Source: Methyloceanibacter methanicus
GTDB taxonomy: Bacteria; Pseudomonadota; Alphaproteobacteria; Rhizobiales; Methyloligellaceae
Direction of reading: 5' to 3'
NCBI RefSeq assembly: GCF_001723285.1
Contig: NZ_LPWG01000003.1
Coordinates: 113,648-177,647, forward strand
DNA: 64,000 nt
Made by a program: the position numbers and the translations under genes. This document shows positions 31,193 through 40,549 of this stretch, in pieces (the first letter of the stretch is position 1; every line of letters starts with the position of its first letter). The notes below the pieces were generated by a model, which saw only the letters and a program-made list of their open reading frames with translations, did no database searches and had not been told where the DNA came from.

Positions 31193-32449
31193 ATGTTTGG
31201 CCCGCTCAAATTCATTCTTGGGCGGACGATAAAGACCGGACACCTGCGGCTGGTTGATGCCGAGGGTCAGACGCACGTTTTCGGCGATGGCACCGGCAGC
31301 CCGGTCCTCGCCCGCATCCAAGACAAACGCACCGAGCGGCGGCTGTTCTTCAATGCGTCCCTCGCGATCGGCGAAGCCTACATGGATCGGCGCCTCGTCC
31401 TCGAGCAAGGCACGATCTACGACCTCCTCGAAGTCTTGCTGATCAACACGTCGTGGCAACGACGGCCCGGCTGGATCCAGGCGCTCGATGACATTCGCAG
31501 CGTCGCCCTACGATTGCAGCACTACAACCTCACCGGCCGATCGCGCCGGAACGTCGCTCACCACTACGATATCGACGGCTCGCTCTACGATCTGTTCCTC
31601 GACTCGGACCGTCAGTACTCCTGCGCCTATTTTGAGGAGGACGGCCAGACGCTCGAAGAGGCGCAGGAAGCCAAGAAGCGCCACATCGCCGCCAAGCTCA
31701 ACCTGTCCGACGGAATGCGGGTGCTCGATATCGGTTCGGGCTGGGGCGGCCTTGCGCTCCATCTCGCCAAGACCGCCCACGTGGACGTGACGGGGATCAC
31801 GCTGAGCGAAGCGCAACTCAAGACCGCCCGCGACCGCGCGGCGGCCGAGGGGCTTTCCAAGGCGGTCCGGTTCGAACTGTGCGACTATCGCAACCTCGAG
31901 GGCCAGTTCGACCGCATCGTCTCGGTGGGCATGTTCGAACATGTCGGCACGGCTCATTACCGGCACTTCTTCCGGCAATTGGACCGGCTATTGGCCGACC
32001 GGGGCGTGGCACTCCTGCATTCGATCGGCCAATTCGATGCCCCGACCCCGACCAATCCGTTTATCGCCAAATACATCTTCCCGGGCGGTTACGTTCCGGC
32101 CTTGAGCGAGGTCCTGCCTGCGCTCGAGCGCGAAGGGCTGCTCACCACGGATCTGGAGATCTTGCGGTTGCACTATGCGATGACCTTGCGCCACTGGCGG
32201 CAGCGCTTCCGTGCCGCCTGGCACACGGCATCGGAGAGGTTCGGCGAGCGATTCTGCCGGATGTGGGAGATGTACTTGGCCTCCTCGGAAGCGGCCTTCC
32301 GTTATCAAAAGCTCATGGTCTTTCAGCTCCAGCTCGCCAAGGATATCGACGCCCTGCCCGTGACCCGCGACTACATCACGGACCGCGAGCGGGACTTGCG
32401 GGCCCGCGCGCACCGGACGCGGCCCACGCGCTCGCAAGGATCGACCTGA
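31193..32449 (+). CDS. cfa: Cyclopropane-fatty-acyl-phospholipid synthase family methyltransferase
   Basis: Cfa methylenates cis double bonds of membrane phospholipid acyl chains using SAM. The 418-residue sequence has the N-terminal lipid-binding region ([18 protein letters not shown]), the conserved [38 protein letters not shown], the SAM motif [16 protein letters not shown] and SVGMFEHVG, and finally [10 protein letters not shown]. These match class I Cfa enzymes. It is a separate unit between the rplI hairpin and dnaB and is probably stress- or growth-phase-regulated, although no promoter was recognised. Confidence 0.92.
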   Translation: MFGPLKFILGRTIKTGHLRLVDAEGQTHVFGDGTGSPVLARIQDKRTERRLFFNASLAIGEAYMDRRLVLEQGTIYDLLEVLLINTSWQRRPGWIQALDDIRSVALRLQHYNLTGRSRRNVAHHYDIDGSLYDLFLDSDRQYSCAYFEEDGQTLEEAQEAKKRHIAAKLNLSDGMRVLDIGSGWGGLALHLAKTAHVDVTGITLSEAQLKTARDRAAAEGLSKAVRFELCDYRNLEGQFDRIVSVGMFEHVGTAHYRHFFRQLDRLLADRGVALLHSIGQFDAPTPTNPFIAKYIFPGGYVPALSEVLPALEREGLLTTDLEILRLHYAMTLRHWRQRFRAAWHTASERFGERFCRMWEMYLASSEAAFRYQKLMVFQLQLAKDIDALPVTRDYITDRERDLRARAHRTRPTRSQGST

Positions 32450-32545
32450 TCCCCGAGCTGGCCAGGTTGTGAGTTTGGGAACGATCTCCCCGCTGTTCAC
32501 AGGACTGACGTCTGGCCGGGCCCTGGCAATTGGCTACTCTTGGAC

Positions 32546-34036
32546 ATGACCGCACTGATTCGCCAGACGACCCAAGAGCCCCACCCCGAGACCCCGGATT
32601 TTCGGGAAGCCCCCAACAATCTGGAGGCCGAGCAGGACCTGCTCGGGGCCATCCTCGTGAACAACGAGGCGCTCGACCGGGTCTCCAGCTTCCTGAAGCC
32701 GGACCACTTCTTCGACCCGCTCCATGCGCGCATCTTCGAAGCTGCGGCGAAACTCATCATGGGCGGCAAGCGCGCGACGCCCATCACGCTCAAGACCTTC
32801 TTCCAGTCGGACCCGCCCGTGGGCGATCTCGCGGTCCCGCAATATCTGGGACGCCTCGCCGCCAACGCCACGACCATCATCAACGCCGAAGACTATGGCC
32901 GCACGGTCTACGACCTGGCGCTGCGGCGGAACCTGATCGAGATCGGCGAGACCATGGTCAACACGGCCTACGACTCCCCGATCGACGCGGAGCCGGCGGC
33001 GCAGATCGAGGAGGCCGAGCAGAGGCTCTACGAGCTTGCCGAGACGGGCAAATACGGCGCCGGCTTCGAGCCGTTTTCCTCCGCCCTCACCGACGCGATC
33101 GACATGGCCGCGAACGCCTATCAGCGCGACGGCGGGCTGTCCGGTCTGGCAACCGGTTTCGCCGATCTGGACCAACGCATGGGCGGACTGCAGGCCTCCG
33201 ACCTCATCATCCTTGCCGGGCGTCCCTCCATGGGCAAGACGGCGCTCGCGACGAACATCGCCTACCACGTGGCCAAGGCCTACTCGGCCGATCCTCATTC
33301 GGGCGACGCGACGGACGGCGCCGTGGTCGGCTTCTTCTCCCTGGAAATGTCGGCCGAGCAGCTCGCGACACGTATCATCTCCGAGCAGTCCCAGATCTCC
33401 TCGGAGAAGATCCGCCGCGGCCGCATCGATTCCAGAGATTTCGACCGCATCGTCGAAGCCTCCCAGGAACTCCAGAACCTGCCCCTCTTCATCGACCAGA
33501 CCGGCGGCATCTCCGTGGCCCAGCTTGCCGCCCGCGCCCGGCGCCTGAAACGGCAACGGGGACTTGGGTTTATCATCGTGGATTATCTCCAGCTCTTAAC
33601 GGGATCGTCGCGCCGGGCCCATGAGGGCCGCGTCCAGGAGGTCTCGGAAATCACCACCGGCCTGAAGGCGCTCGCCAAAGAGCTTCACGTACCCATTCTG
33701 GCGCTGTCCCAGCTCTCGCGTCAGGTGGAGCAAAGGGATGACAAGCGGCCGCAGCTGGCCGATTTGCGTGAATCGGGGTCGATCGAACAAGATGCCGATG
33801 TGGTAATGTTCGTGTTCCGCGAGGAATATTACCTTGAGCGCAGCCAGCCTCGCGAGAACACCGAAGAGCACAGACAGTGGCAACAGGACATGGAAGCGGT
33901 CGTGGGCAAGGCCGAGGTCATCGTGGGCAAGCAGCGCCACGGCCCGACGGGAACGGTGACGCTCCAGTTCACGCCGGAGTACACCCGCTTCTCCAACCTC
34001 GCGGCCTCGGAGCGACTGCCGGAGCGCATGGAGTGA
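32546..34036 (+). CDS. dnaB: Replicative DNA helicase DnaB
   Basis: DnaB is the hexameric 5'-3' helicase of the replisome. The protein (about 496 residues) has the N-terminal DnaG-interacting domain (NNLEAEQDLLGAILVNNEAL) and a RecA-like motor with Walker A GRPSMGKTA, FSLEMSAEQLATR, Walker B FIIVDYLQL, and the late motif LADLRESGSIEQDADVVMF. No intein is present. The frame is open from a TTG at 32540, but the ATG two codons later is preferred. Its stop overlaps the GTG of alr by four bases. Confidence 0.96.
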   Translation: MTALIRQTTQEPHPETPDFREAPNNLEAEQDLLGAILVNNEALDRVSSFLKPDHFFDPLHARIFEAAAKLIMGGKRATPITLKTFFQSDPPVGDLAVPQYLGRLAANATTIINAEDYGRTVYDLALRRNLIEIGETMVNTAYDSPIDAEPAAQIEEAEQRLYELAETGKYGAGFEPFSSALTDAIDMAANAYQRDGGLSGLATGFADLDQRMGGLQASDLIILAGRPSMGKTALATNIAYHVAKAYSADPHSGDATDGAVVGFFSLEMSAEQLATRIISEQSQISSEKIRRGRIDSRDFDRIVEASQELQNLPLFIDQTGGISVAQLAARARRLKRQRGLGFIIVDYLQLLTGSSRRAHEGRVQEVSEITTGLKALAKELHVPILALSQLSRQVEQRDDKRPQLADLRESGSIEQDADVVMFVFREEYYLERSQPRENTEEHRQWQQDMEAVVGKAEVIVGKQRHGPTGTVTLQFTPEYTRFSNLAASERLPERME

Positions 34037-35181
34037 GGGCTCCGGCCCCGCGCCCGGACAGCTCCGACACGAGCGACACGCACGAGACGGCGATTCTGAC
34101 GATCGACCTGGCCGCCCTCGCCGACAATTACCGGGACTTGTGCGCCCGCGCCCGGCCTGCGGAATGCGCAGCCGTGGTCAAGGCCGACGCCTACGGCCTT
34201 GGCATGGCGCAAGCCGCGTCCGCTTTGTGGCGCGCCGGCTGCCGGACATTCTTCGTGGCCACGATCGCCGAGGGCATCGACCTGCGGACGTTGCTGCCGG
34301 ACGCCGTAATCTACGTCCTGAACGGTCTCATGGCGGGGACGGCGATGACGTTCCAAGAGCACGGCCTCCGTCCGGTGCTCAACAGCGCGGCCGAAGTCCG
34401 TGACTGGGCCGGCTATTGCGCCCGTAACCGCAAGGCCCTTCCTTGTGCCGTCCACCTCGACACCGGCATGAACCGGCTCGGCCTGTCGGCGCTGGACGTC
34501 GACGAAATCCGCGACGCGGACGAGCTCTGGGAGGCGCTCGCGCTCTCCTTGGTCATGAGCCATCTCGCCTGCGCGGACGACCGCGCCCATGCCAAGAACG
34601 CGCAGCAGCGCGCGCGCTTCGAGGCCCTCAGGGCGCTGCTTCCCGAAACGCTCACGAGCCTTGCCAACTCCGCCGGGATCCTGCTGGGCCCCGATTATCA
34701 CTACGACCTGGTGCGGCCGGGCGTGGCCCTCTACGGCGGCCATCCCCAGCGCCAGGGCGAGAACCCGTTCCGCGCGGTGGTGCATCTGATGGGCCGCATT
34801 CTGCAAATCCGTCATGCCACCCAAGGCGAGACCGTCGGCTATGGCGCCACCCGGACCCTGCAGCGGCCGACCCGCATCGCCGTGGTCTCCGCCGGCTATG
34901 CGGACGGCCTGTTCCGCGCGCTGTCTGCCGGCGACGGCGAGACCGGGCTGACGGCCTATCTGGGCCCATACGCAGCGCCCATCCTCGGGCGGGTCTCCAT
35001 GGACCTCATCAGCGTGGACGTCACCGAAGTTCCGGAGGCGTTTTGCCAGCGCGGCGCCTGGGTCGAACTCCTCGGTCCCAATGTCAGCGCCCACACGATG
35101 GCCGCCCAGGCCGGGACCATCGACTACGAAGTGCTGACAAGCCTCGGAACCCGCGCAACGCGCCGCTATATCGGTGGCTGA
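34033..35181 (+). CDS. alr: Alanine racemase
   Basis: Alr interconverts L- and D-alanine for peptidoglycan using PLP. Starting at the GTG that overlaps the dnaB stop, the protein has 382 residues. The PLP lysine is Lys50 in AVVKADAYGLG. The catalytic tyrosine of the partner subunit lies in VSAGYADGLFRAL. Other blocks are HLDTGMNRLGL, MSHLACADD and RPGVALYGG. The dnaB-alr-radA-cvpA-purF order is typical for this bacterial group. The upstream open frame is dnaB antiframe and is not used. Confidence 0.95.
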   Translation: MRAPAPRPDSSDTSDTHETAILTIDLAALADNYRDLCARARPAECAAVVKADAYGLGMAQAASALWRAGCRTFFVATIAEGIDLRTLLPDAVIYVLNGLMAGTAMTFQEHGLRPVLNSAAEVRDWAGYCARNRKALPCAVHLDTGMNRLGLSALDVDEIRDADELWEALALSLVMSHLACADDRAHAKNAQQRARFEALRALLPETLTSLANSAGILLGPDYHYDLVRPGVALYGGHPQRQGENPFRAVVHLMGRILQIRHATQGETVGYGATRTLQRPTRIAVVSAGYADGLFRALSAGDGETGLTAYLGPYAAPILGRVSMDLISVDVTEVPEAFCQRGAWVELLGPNVSAHTMAAQAGTIDYEVLTSLGTRATRRYIGG

Positions 35182-35208
35182 GTAGAAACGCGAAACACAC
35201 TGATAAGA

Positions 35209-36591
35209 ATGGCAAAACCATCAAAGGCCTATGTCTGCCAGTCCTGCGGCGCCGTCGCCGCGCGCTGGTCCGGCAAATGCGCCGCCTGCGGTGAGTGGAA
35301 CTCGCTGATCGAGGAAGCGGCCACCCCCACGCAGAGCCCCGCCCTCGTGGCCATCAAGGGGGGCAAGGGCCGCCAGACCCGCTTCGAGACCTTGAACGCC
35401 AAGACCGAGGACGCCCCCAGGCTCAAGACCGGCATCGCCGAGCTGGACCGCGTGCTGGGGGGTGGTCTGGTCCCGGGCGCGGCCGTCCTCGTCGGCGGCG
35501 ATCCGGGCGTCGGCAAGTCCACGCTCCTGCTGCAGACCGCGGCCGAGCTCGCGCAAGACGGGGCCCCGGTCATCTACCTGTCCGGCGAAGAGGCCACGGC
35601 CCAGGTGCGGATGCGGGCGGCGCGGCTCGGCATCGCCGAGGCGCCCGTGGCACTCGGGACCGAAACCAACGTGGCCAACATCATCGCGACGTTGAGCAGC
35701 GGCCCGCCCCCGGCTCTCGTCATCATCGATTCCGTGCAGACGCTCTGGTCCGAAGGCATCGAGTCCGCGCCTGGGACGATCTCGCAGCTCCGGGGCTGTT
35801 CGGCCGCCCTGATCAGCTATGCCAAGGCCAGCGGCACCACCGTGATCCTCGTGGGCCATGTGACCAAGGACGGTCAGATCGCGGGCCCGAAGGTGATCGA
35901 GCACATGGTCGATACGGTCCTGTATTTCGAAGGCCTCAGCGGCCACCAGTTCCGGGTCCTGCGGTCGGTCAAGAACCGCTTCGGCCCCACCGACGAGATC
36001 GGCGTCTTCGAGATGCGCCTCGAGGGCTTGGCCCAGGTGGACAATCCCTCGGCGCTCTTCCTCAACGATGCGGACCGGGGCTCGCCCGGGACCGCCGTGT
36101 TCGCCGGGATGGAGGGCACGCGGCCGATTCTCGTCGAGATTCAGGGCCTCGTGGCCCAAAGCGTGCTGGGCACGCCCCGGCGCGCGGTGGTCGGCTGGGA
36201 CCAGAACCGCCTCTCGATGCTGCTTGCGGTGCTCGAGGCGCGCTGCGGCGTGCGGCTCGGCGGCCACGACGTCTATCTCAACGTCGCCGGTGGCCTAAGG
36301 CTGACCGAACCTGCTGCCGACCTCGCCGCGGCCGCGGCCCTGCTCTCGTCCTTCACGGGCCGCGCCGCGCCCGAAGACACCGTGTATTTCGGCGAGGTCA
36401 GCCTGACCGGCGCGGTCCGCGCGGTGGGCCACACGGACCAGCGGCTGAAGGAAGCGGCCAAGCTCGGATTCGTGCAGGCGGTGGCCCCGGCAAGCAAAGG
36501 TCCGGGCGAACGCGAAGCCGCCGGCATCGCCCTCAACCCCGTTTCTCAACTGGACGAACTCGTGGCCTGGTTCGCCCTGCCCGAGAGTTAA
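35209..36591 (+). CDS. radA: DNA repair protein RadA
   Basis: RadA (Sms) is a RecA-like ATPase that promotes branch migration in recombination. The 460-residue protein has the N-terminal C4 zinc finger (YVCQSCGAVAARWSGKCAAC), Walker A VGGDPGVGKST, the RadA-specific KNRFG motif (SVKNRFGPTDEIGVFEM), and a C-terminal Lon-protease-like domain lacking catalytic residues (VYLNVAGGLRLTEPAADLA). Length is normal. It follows alr by 27 bases and is probably in the same operon. Confidence 0.96.
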   Translation: MAKPSKAYVCQSCGAVAARWSGKCAACGEWNSLIEEAATPTQSPALVAIKGGKGRQTRFETLNAKTEDAPRLKTGIAELDRVLGGGLVPGAAVLVGGDPGVGKSTLLLQTAAELAQDGAPVIYLSGEEATAQVRMRAARLGIAEAPVALGTETNVANIIATLSSGPPPALVIIDSVQTLWSEGIESAPGTISQLRGCSAALISYAKASGTTVILVGHVTKDGQIAGPKVIEHMVDTVLYFEGLSGHQFRVLRSVKNRFGPTDEIGVFEMRLEGLAQVDNPSALFLNDADRGSPGTAVFAGMEGTRPILVEIQGLVAQSVLGTPRRAVVGWDQNRLSMLLAVLEARCGVRLGGHDVYLNVAGGLRLTEPAADLAAAAALLSSFTGRAAPEDTVYFGEVSLTGAVRAVGHTDQRLKEAAKLGFVQAVAPASKGPGEREAAGIALNPVSQLDELVAWFALPES

Positions 36592-36711
36592 GCCTCCCCG
36601 TCGATTACGACCGAGTGTGACCCCCAAGTCATTGCGCGGAGGGGCCCATTCGTGCTTCATCCGCGAGAATCGTGATAGTCTGATAACACTCGTCCGAGGG
36701 AGCGCCGCGGC

Positions 36712-37272
36712 ATGCCAATCTCCTGGCTCGATATCATTTTGATCGTCATCATGCTCATCTCGGGCTTCCTCGCGATGGTGCGCGGATTCACCCGGGAGGT
36801 CCTGTCGATCTTCTCCTGGGCCATGGCGGCGGTCGCCGCGCTGTACTTCACCCCGCGCTATTACGAAGTGCTTTCGCCCTATATCGACAATCCGAGCGTC
36901 GCCCAGATCGCCTTCGCGGCGGCCGTGTTCATCGTCACGCTGATCGTCGTAAGCCTCATCACCTTCCGCATCTCCGACAAGGTGCTGGACAGCCGTGTGG
37001 GCGCCCTCGACCGGTCGCTCGGATTCGTCTTCGGCCTCGCCCGTGGCTTCCTCCTGGTGGCCATCGTCTTCATCCTCTTCACCGCGCTTGCCAGAGACCA
37101 GCCAGAATGGGTCCGCAATGCGCGCTCCTACCCCGTTCTGCAGCGGACCCAGGTCGCCATTGAGTCGCTGCTGCCCACCAATCCCGAGGAGTACATCCCC
37201 CAGAAGGAAGAGGAAGGCGGCGCTTCGGAAACCGAGGGCGCGCCGGCGCAGCAACAGGGCGCGCCGCTTTAG
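36712..37272 (+). CDS. cvpA: CvpA family membrane protein
   Basis: The 186-residue protein has about four transmembrane helices in its first 130 residues, starting ISWLDIILIVIMLISGFLAM and containing the family motif VRGFTREVLSIFSWAMA. A Glu/Gln-rich, probably cytosolic C-terminal tail follows (QKEEEGGASETEGAP). CvpA was named for colicin V production in E. coli and is now linked to envelope homeostasis and purF expression there. Its place just upstream of purF is conserved across proteobacteria, supporting the assignment. Confidence 0.9.
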   Translation: MPISWLDIILIVIMLISGFLAMVRGFTREVLSIFSWAMAAVAALYFTPRYYEVLSPYIDNPSVAQIAFAAAVFIVTLIVVSLITFRISDKVLDSRVGALDRSLGFVFGLARGFLLVAIVFILFTALARDQPEWVRNARSYPVLQRTQVAIESLLPTNPEEYIPQKEEEGGASETEGAPAQQQGAPL

Positions 37273-37313
37273 GCCCGCGCTTGCGTCAATGTATCCAGTT
37301 GCGTGGCATTGAA

Positions 37314-37327
37314 GCCCCGGACGGGGC
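37314..37327 (+). terminator. Small GC hairpin between cvpA and purF
   Basis: A 5-bp stem GCCCC/GGGGC with a four-base loop, followed by the AT-rich GACTATTTAATTG, lies 41 bases after cvpA and 28 before purF. It resembles a weak intrinsic terminator or attenuator; there is no proper T-run, so confidence is low. Confidence 0.3.
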
Positions 37328-37354
37328 GACTATTTAATTGCTAGGGAAAGGCCC

Positions 37355-38836
37355 GTGCCCGTGACAGACCGACACGATCAGACCACGCAACTCCGCTGGC
37401 TCGAAGAGGACCGGCTCCACGAGGAATGTGGGGTTTTCGGAATCTTTAACCATCCCGACGCCGCCGCGCTGACGGCGCTGGGTCTGCACGCGCTGCAACA
37501 TCGCGGCCAGGAAGCGGCGGGCATCGTCAGCTTCGACGGCGAACACTTCCACACCGAACGCCGCATGGGCCTTGTCGGCGATCACTTCACCTCGCGTCCG
37601 GTCATCGATCGCTTGAAGGGCGACATGGCCGTGGGCCATGTGCGCTATTCCACCACGGGCGATGCGGTCATGCGCAACGTCCAGCCTCTTTTCGTCGACC
37701 TCGAATCCGGCGGCTTCACGCTTTGCCACAACGGCAACCTGACCAATGCGCTGACCTTGCGCGAGGCGCTGATCAGCAAGGGCGCCATTTGCCAGTCGAC
37801 CACCGACACCGAAGTCATTCTTCACCTCGTCGCCCGTAGCGAGAAACGGAACTTCGTGGAGCGCTTCATCGAGGCGCTCCTGCAGGTCGAAGGTGCCTAC
37901 GCCTTCGTGGGCATGACCAACAAGAAGCTGATCGGCGCGCGCGATCCGTTCGGCATTCGCCCGCTCGTGCTCGGCCGCCTCGGCGATGCGTGGGTGCTGG
38001 CCTCCGAATCCTGCGCGCTCGACATTATCGGCGCCGAGTTCGTCCGCGAGGTCGAGAACGGCGAAGTGATCATCGCCACCAAGGACGGCCTCGAAAGTCA
38101 CCGCTTCATGCCCAAGAATCCGGCCCGGCTGTGCATCTTCGAGTACATCTACTTCGCGCGCCCCGATTCCATCATCGACGGCCGCTCCGTCTACGACGTC
38201 CGCAAGGCCATGGGCCGGCAGCTCGCGCTGGAGGCGCCCGCGGACGCGGACATGGTGGTGCCAATTCCCGATAGCGGCGTGCCCGCGGCCATCGGCTACG
38301 CACAGGAATCCGGGCTCCCGTTCGAATACGGCATTATCCGCAATCACTATGTGGGCCGGACCTTCATCGAGCCGGAGCAGCAGATCCGGCAGCTCGGCGT
38401 CAAGTTGAAGCACAGCGCCAACGAGCTGCAGGTCAAGGGCAAACGCATCGTGCTGATCGACGACAGCGTGGTGCGCGGCACTACGTCGCTCAAGATCGTG
38501 CAGATGATGCGCGATGCCGGGGCCAAGGAAGTCCATATGCGCATTTCCAGCCCGCCCATCACCCATCCGGACTTTTACGGCATCGACACGCCGAACCAGG
38601 ACAAGCTGCTTGCCGCGAACCGCACGCTTGAAGAAATGCGCGCGTTCATGGGCGCGGACTCCCTGGCCTTCATCTCCGTCGACGGCATCTATCGCGCCAT
38701 GGGCTTCGAGGGCCGCGACGATGACAATCCTCAGTTTACGGATCACTGCTTCACCGGCGAATATCCGACCCGTCTGCGCGACCGCGAAGGGCCGCCCCAG
38801 CAGAAGCAGCTGTCCTTCCTCGCCGAGGTCGGTTGA
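37355..38836 (+). CDS. purF: Amidophosphoribosyltransferase PurF
   Basis: PurF makes 5-phosphoribosylamine from PRPP and glutamine, the first step of purine synthesis. The 493-residue protein has a short N-terminal propeptide ending before Cys25 in LHEECGVFGIF, the Ntn-type nucleophile exposed by processing. The glutaminase domain contains MAVGHVRYSTTGD, and the PRPP site is VLIDDSVVRGTTS. CIFEYIYFARPDS lies between them. It starts at a GTG (37355), with a second in-frame GTG two codons on. Two tRNA-like fragments follow directly after its stop. Confidence 0.96.
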   Translation: MPVTDRHDQTTQLRWLEEDRLHEECGVFGIFNHPDAAALTALGLHALQHRGQEAAGIVSFDGEHFHTERRMGLVGDHFTSRPVIDRLKGDMAVGHVRYSTTGDAVMRNVQPLFVDLESGGFTLCHNGNLTNALTLREALISKGAICQSTTDTEVILHLVARSEKRNFVERFIEALLQVEGAYAFVGMTNKKLIGARDPFGIRPLVLGRLGDAWVLASESCALDIIGAEFVREVENGEVIIATKDGLESHRFMPKNPARLCIFEYIYFARPDSIIDGRSVYDVRKAMGRQLALEAPADADMVVPIPDSGVPAAIGYAQESGLPFEYGIIRNHYVGRTFIEPEQQIRQLGVKLKHSANELQVKGKRIVLIDDSVVRGTTSLKIVQMMRDAGAKEVHMRISSPPITHPDFYGIDTPNQDKLLAANRTLEEMRAFMGADSLAFISVDGIYRAMGFEGRDDDNPQFTDHCFTGEYPTRLRDREGPPQQKQLSFLAEVG

Positions 38837-38837
38837 C

Positions 38838-38865
38838 GCAGGTTCAAATCCAGCCCCCGCAACCA
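38838..38865 (+). other. tRNA 3'-end-like fragment 1 (T-arm plus acceptor, ACCA)
   Basis: Directly after the purF stop is a T-arm-like segment (GCAGG TTCAAAT CCAGC, one mismatch in the stem), then a seven-base acceptor-like strand CCCCGCA and ACCA. The matching 5' half is not upstream, where purF coding sequence lies. It looks like a tRNA remnant, as left by integration at a tRNA 3' end, or a chance mimic. Confidence 0.4.
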
Positions 38866-38877
38866 ATTCCCGTCGCC

Positions 38878-38905
38878 GGGGGTTCGAGTCCCTCCTCCGC
38901 TACCA
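38878..38905 (+). other. tRNA 3'-end-like fragment 2 (T-arm plus acceptor, ACCA)
   Basis: A second, different tRNA-tail pattern: T-stem GGGGG, loop TTCGAGT, then CCCTC, followed by the acceptor-like CTCCGCT and ACCA. It begins 12 bases after the first fragment. The arm pairs fully if one G-T wobble is allowed. No 5' half (AGCGGAG expected) is found nearby. Two tandem different tails make chance less likely than one would. Confidence 0.45.
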
Positions 38906-38973
38906 TCTTCCTGTCACGCCCAGCCCACGCGCCGGGCATCAACAAACTTGGGTGTGCTACAGGCAAGACGTGG

Positions 38974-38996
38974 ATGGCCGGGACAGGCCCGGCCAT
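38974..38996 (+). repeat. REP-like palindrome (ATGGCCGGG / CCCGGCCAT)
   Basis: A perfect 9-bp inverted repeat with a five-base loop lies between the tRNA-like fragments and the SDR gene. Palindromes of the form GGCCGGGACA(A)GCCCGGCC are abundant intergenic repeats in Hyphomicrobiales genomes from my general knowledge. This is the only copy noticed in the window. Confidence 0.55.
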
Positions 38997-39014
38997 GACG
39001 AGTGAAATGCTGAC

Positions 39015-39727
39015 GTGACGCAACAACGCCTCAAAGACCGGATCGCCTTGATCACCGGCGCCTCCCGGGGCATCGGGCGCGCCACGGCCAAGCTGCTCGC
39101 GGCCGAGGGAGCCATGTGCTCCTGCTCGGCCGCCATCAGAAGACGCTCGAGAGCGTCGACGACGAGATCAAGGCGGCGGGCGGCAAGGCCACGCTCATCC
39201 CCCTGGACCTGCAAGACGGCGCCGCGATCGACCCGCTCGGCCCCTCGCTCTATGAGCGTTTCGGGAAGCTCGACATTTTCGTCGGCAACGCCGGCATCTT
39301 GGGCGGCTTGCGGCCCCTCACCCATATTCCCTCGGACATCTGGGACAAGGTGCTGGCCGTCAATCTCACTGCGAATTGGCGTCTGATCCGCACCCTCGAT
39401 CCGCTGCTGCGCCTCTCCGATGCCGGCCGCGTGGTGTTCGTCACCTCATCGCGTGTGGCAAAGACCGGGCGCGCCTATTGGGCACCCTACTCGGTTTCGA
39501 AGGCGGCGCTGGAGACGCTGGCGAAGACCTATGCCAACGAGACGGGGGCCAGCGCGATCAAGGTGAACTTGGTCGACCCGCGCGCGACCGCGACGGCCAT
39601 GCGGGCCGAGGCCTACCCGGGCGAGGATCCGGCCACGATCAAGACCCCCGAACAGATCGCGGAGACCGTCGTCGCGCTGTGTCTGCCAAGCGTCGCGGAA
39701 ACCGGGCGGATCGTCGAGGCCGGCTGA
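39015..39727 (+). CDS. SDR family oxidoreductase, one frameshift
   Basis: This is a short-chain dehydrogenase/reductase of about 237 residues once one base is restored near 39113. The N-terminal piece has the cofactor motif ITGASRGIGRATAKLLAAEG. After the break the sequence continues HVLLLGRHQKTLESVDDE, then DIFVGNAGILGG, the catalytic Ser in VFVTSSRVA, and Y-x3-K in YSVSKAALE. The substrate cannot be inferred. The start is GTG at 39015. It lies alone between purF and the convergent MBL-fold gene and is distinct from FabG. Confidence 0.85.
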
Positions 39728-39751
39728 CGGAAAACACACCCGGAACAAACT

Positions 39752-40549
39752 CTAACCGGTGCTGATGACCATGCCGTCATAGGCGGGCTCGACCCCCTCC
39801 GGGAGCTGGGCCTTCAAGGTCTCGTAGTCCAGATCCACATGCATATGGGTCAAGATCGCCCGCTTGGGCTCCATGCGGCTAACCCAGCTCAGCGCCTGGT
39901 CCACGGTCATATGGCTGGGATGACCCGTATAACGCAGCGCATCGAGGATCCAGACGTCGAGCCCTTCGAGGATCGGCCAGGACTCTTCCGGAAAGTCGCT
40001 CACGTCCGGCGAATAGGCGAGGCCGTCGAAGCGGTAGCCGAGGGAGTCGATGGAACCGTGCGTCTGGAGATACGGGACGACCTCGATCGGACCGCCCGGG
40101 CCATCGATGGAGACGCGTTCCCCGGGCCGGATGTCGTGTCCATTCAGCACCGGCGGATATTCGCTCCCTTTCGGTGACTGGAAGCAATAGTCGAACCGCT
40201 GGCGCAAGACGTCGCCAACCTCTTTCAGATGGTACACGTCCACCCGCCGGTGCCCGTTATAGGCCACCATGCGCAGGTCATCGATGCCATGGACATGATC
40301 GGCATGGTCGTGGGTGTAGAACACCCCGTCCAGCAGGCCCACATCGGCGTCGTTCAACTGCTCGCGCAGATCCGGCGGCGTATCGACCAGCACGCGCGTC
40401 GTGCCCGTCTCCCCTTCCCGCTCGACCAGCAGCGCGCAGCGCCGGCGGCGGTTCTTGGGGTTGCCCGGATCGCAGGCGCCCCACTCATTGCCGATCCGGG
40501 GCACGCCGCCCGACGTGCCGCAGCCAAGAATGGTGGCTTTGAGGCTCAT
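39752..40549 (-). CDS. MBL-fold metallohydrolase, PhnP-like
   Basis: The 265-residue protein is a metallo-beta-lactamase-fold phosphodiesterase-type hydrolase. It begins LKATILGCGTSGGVPRIG, a pattern shared with PhnP and related enzymes, and has the di-metal motif FYTHDHADHVHGIDDLR, a later SPDVSDFPE aspartate block, and the terminal His in ILTHMHVDLDYE. No other phn genes are near, so a C-P lyase role is unlikely; a housekeeping cyclic phosphodiester or nuclease-like activity is possible. Its ATG overlaps the tatD stop by four bases, and tatD-MBL pairs are common in alphaproteobacteria. Confidence 0.88.
   Translation of the reverse strand: MSLKATILGCGTSGGVPRIGNEWGACDPGNPKNRRRRCALLVEREGETGTTRVLVDTPPDLREQLNDADVGLLDGVFYTHDHADHVHGIDDLRMVAYNGHRRVDVYHLKEVGDVLRQRFDYCFQSPKGSEYPPVLNGHDIRPGERVSIDGPGGPIEVVPYLQTHGSIDSLGYRFDGLAYSPDVSDFPEESWPILEGLDVWILDALRYTGHPSHMTVDQALSWVSRMEPKRAILTHMHVDLDYETLKAQLPEGVEPAYDGMVISTG

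Noticed and set aside
39752..40549. PhnP of a C-P lyase operon
   Set aside because: No other phn genes are present; it is coupled to tatD instead.
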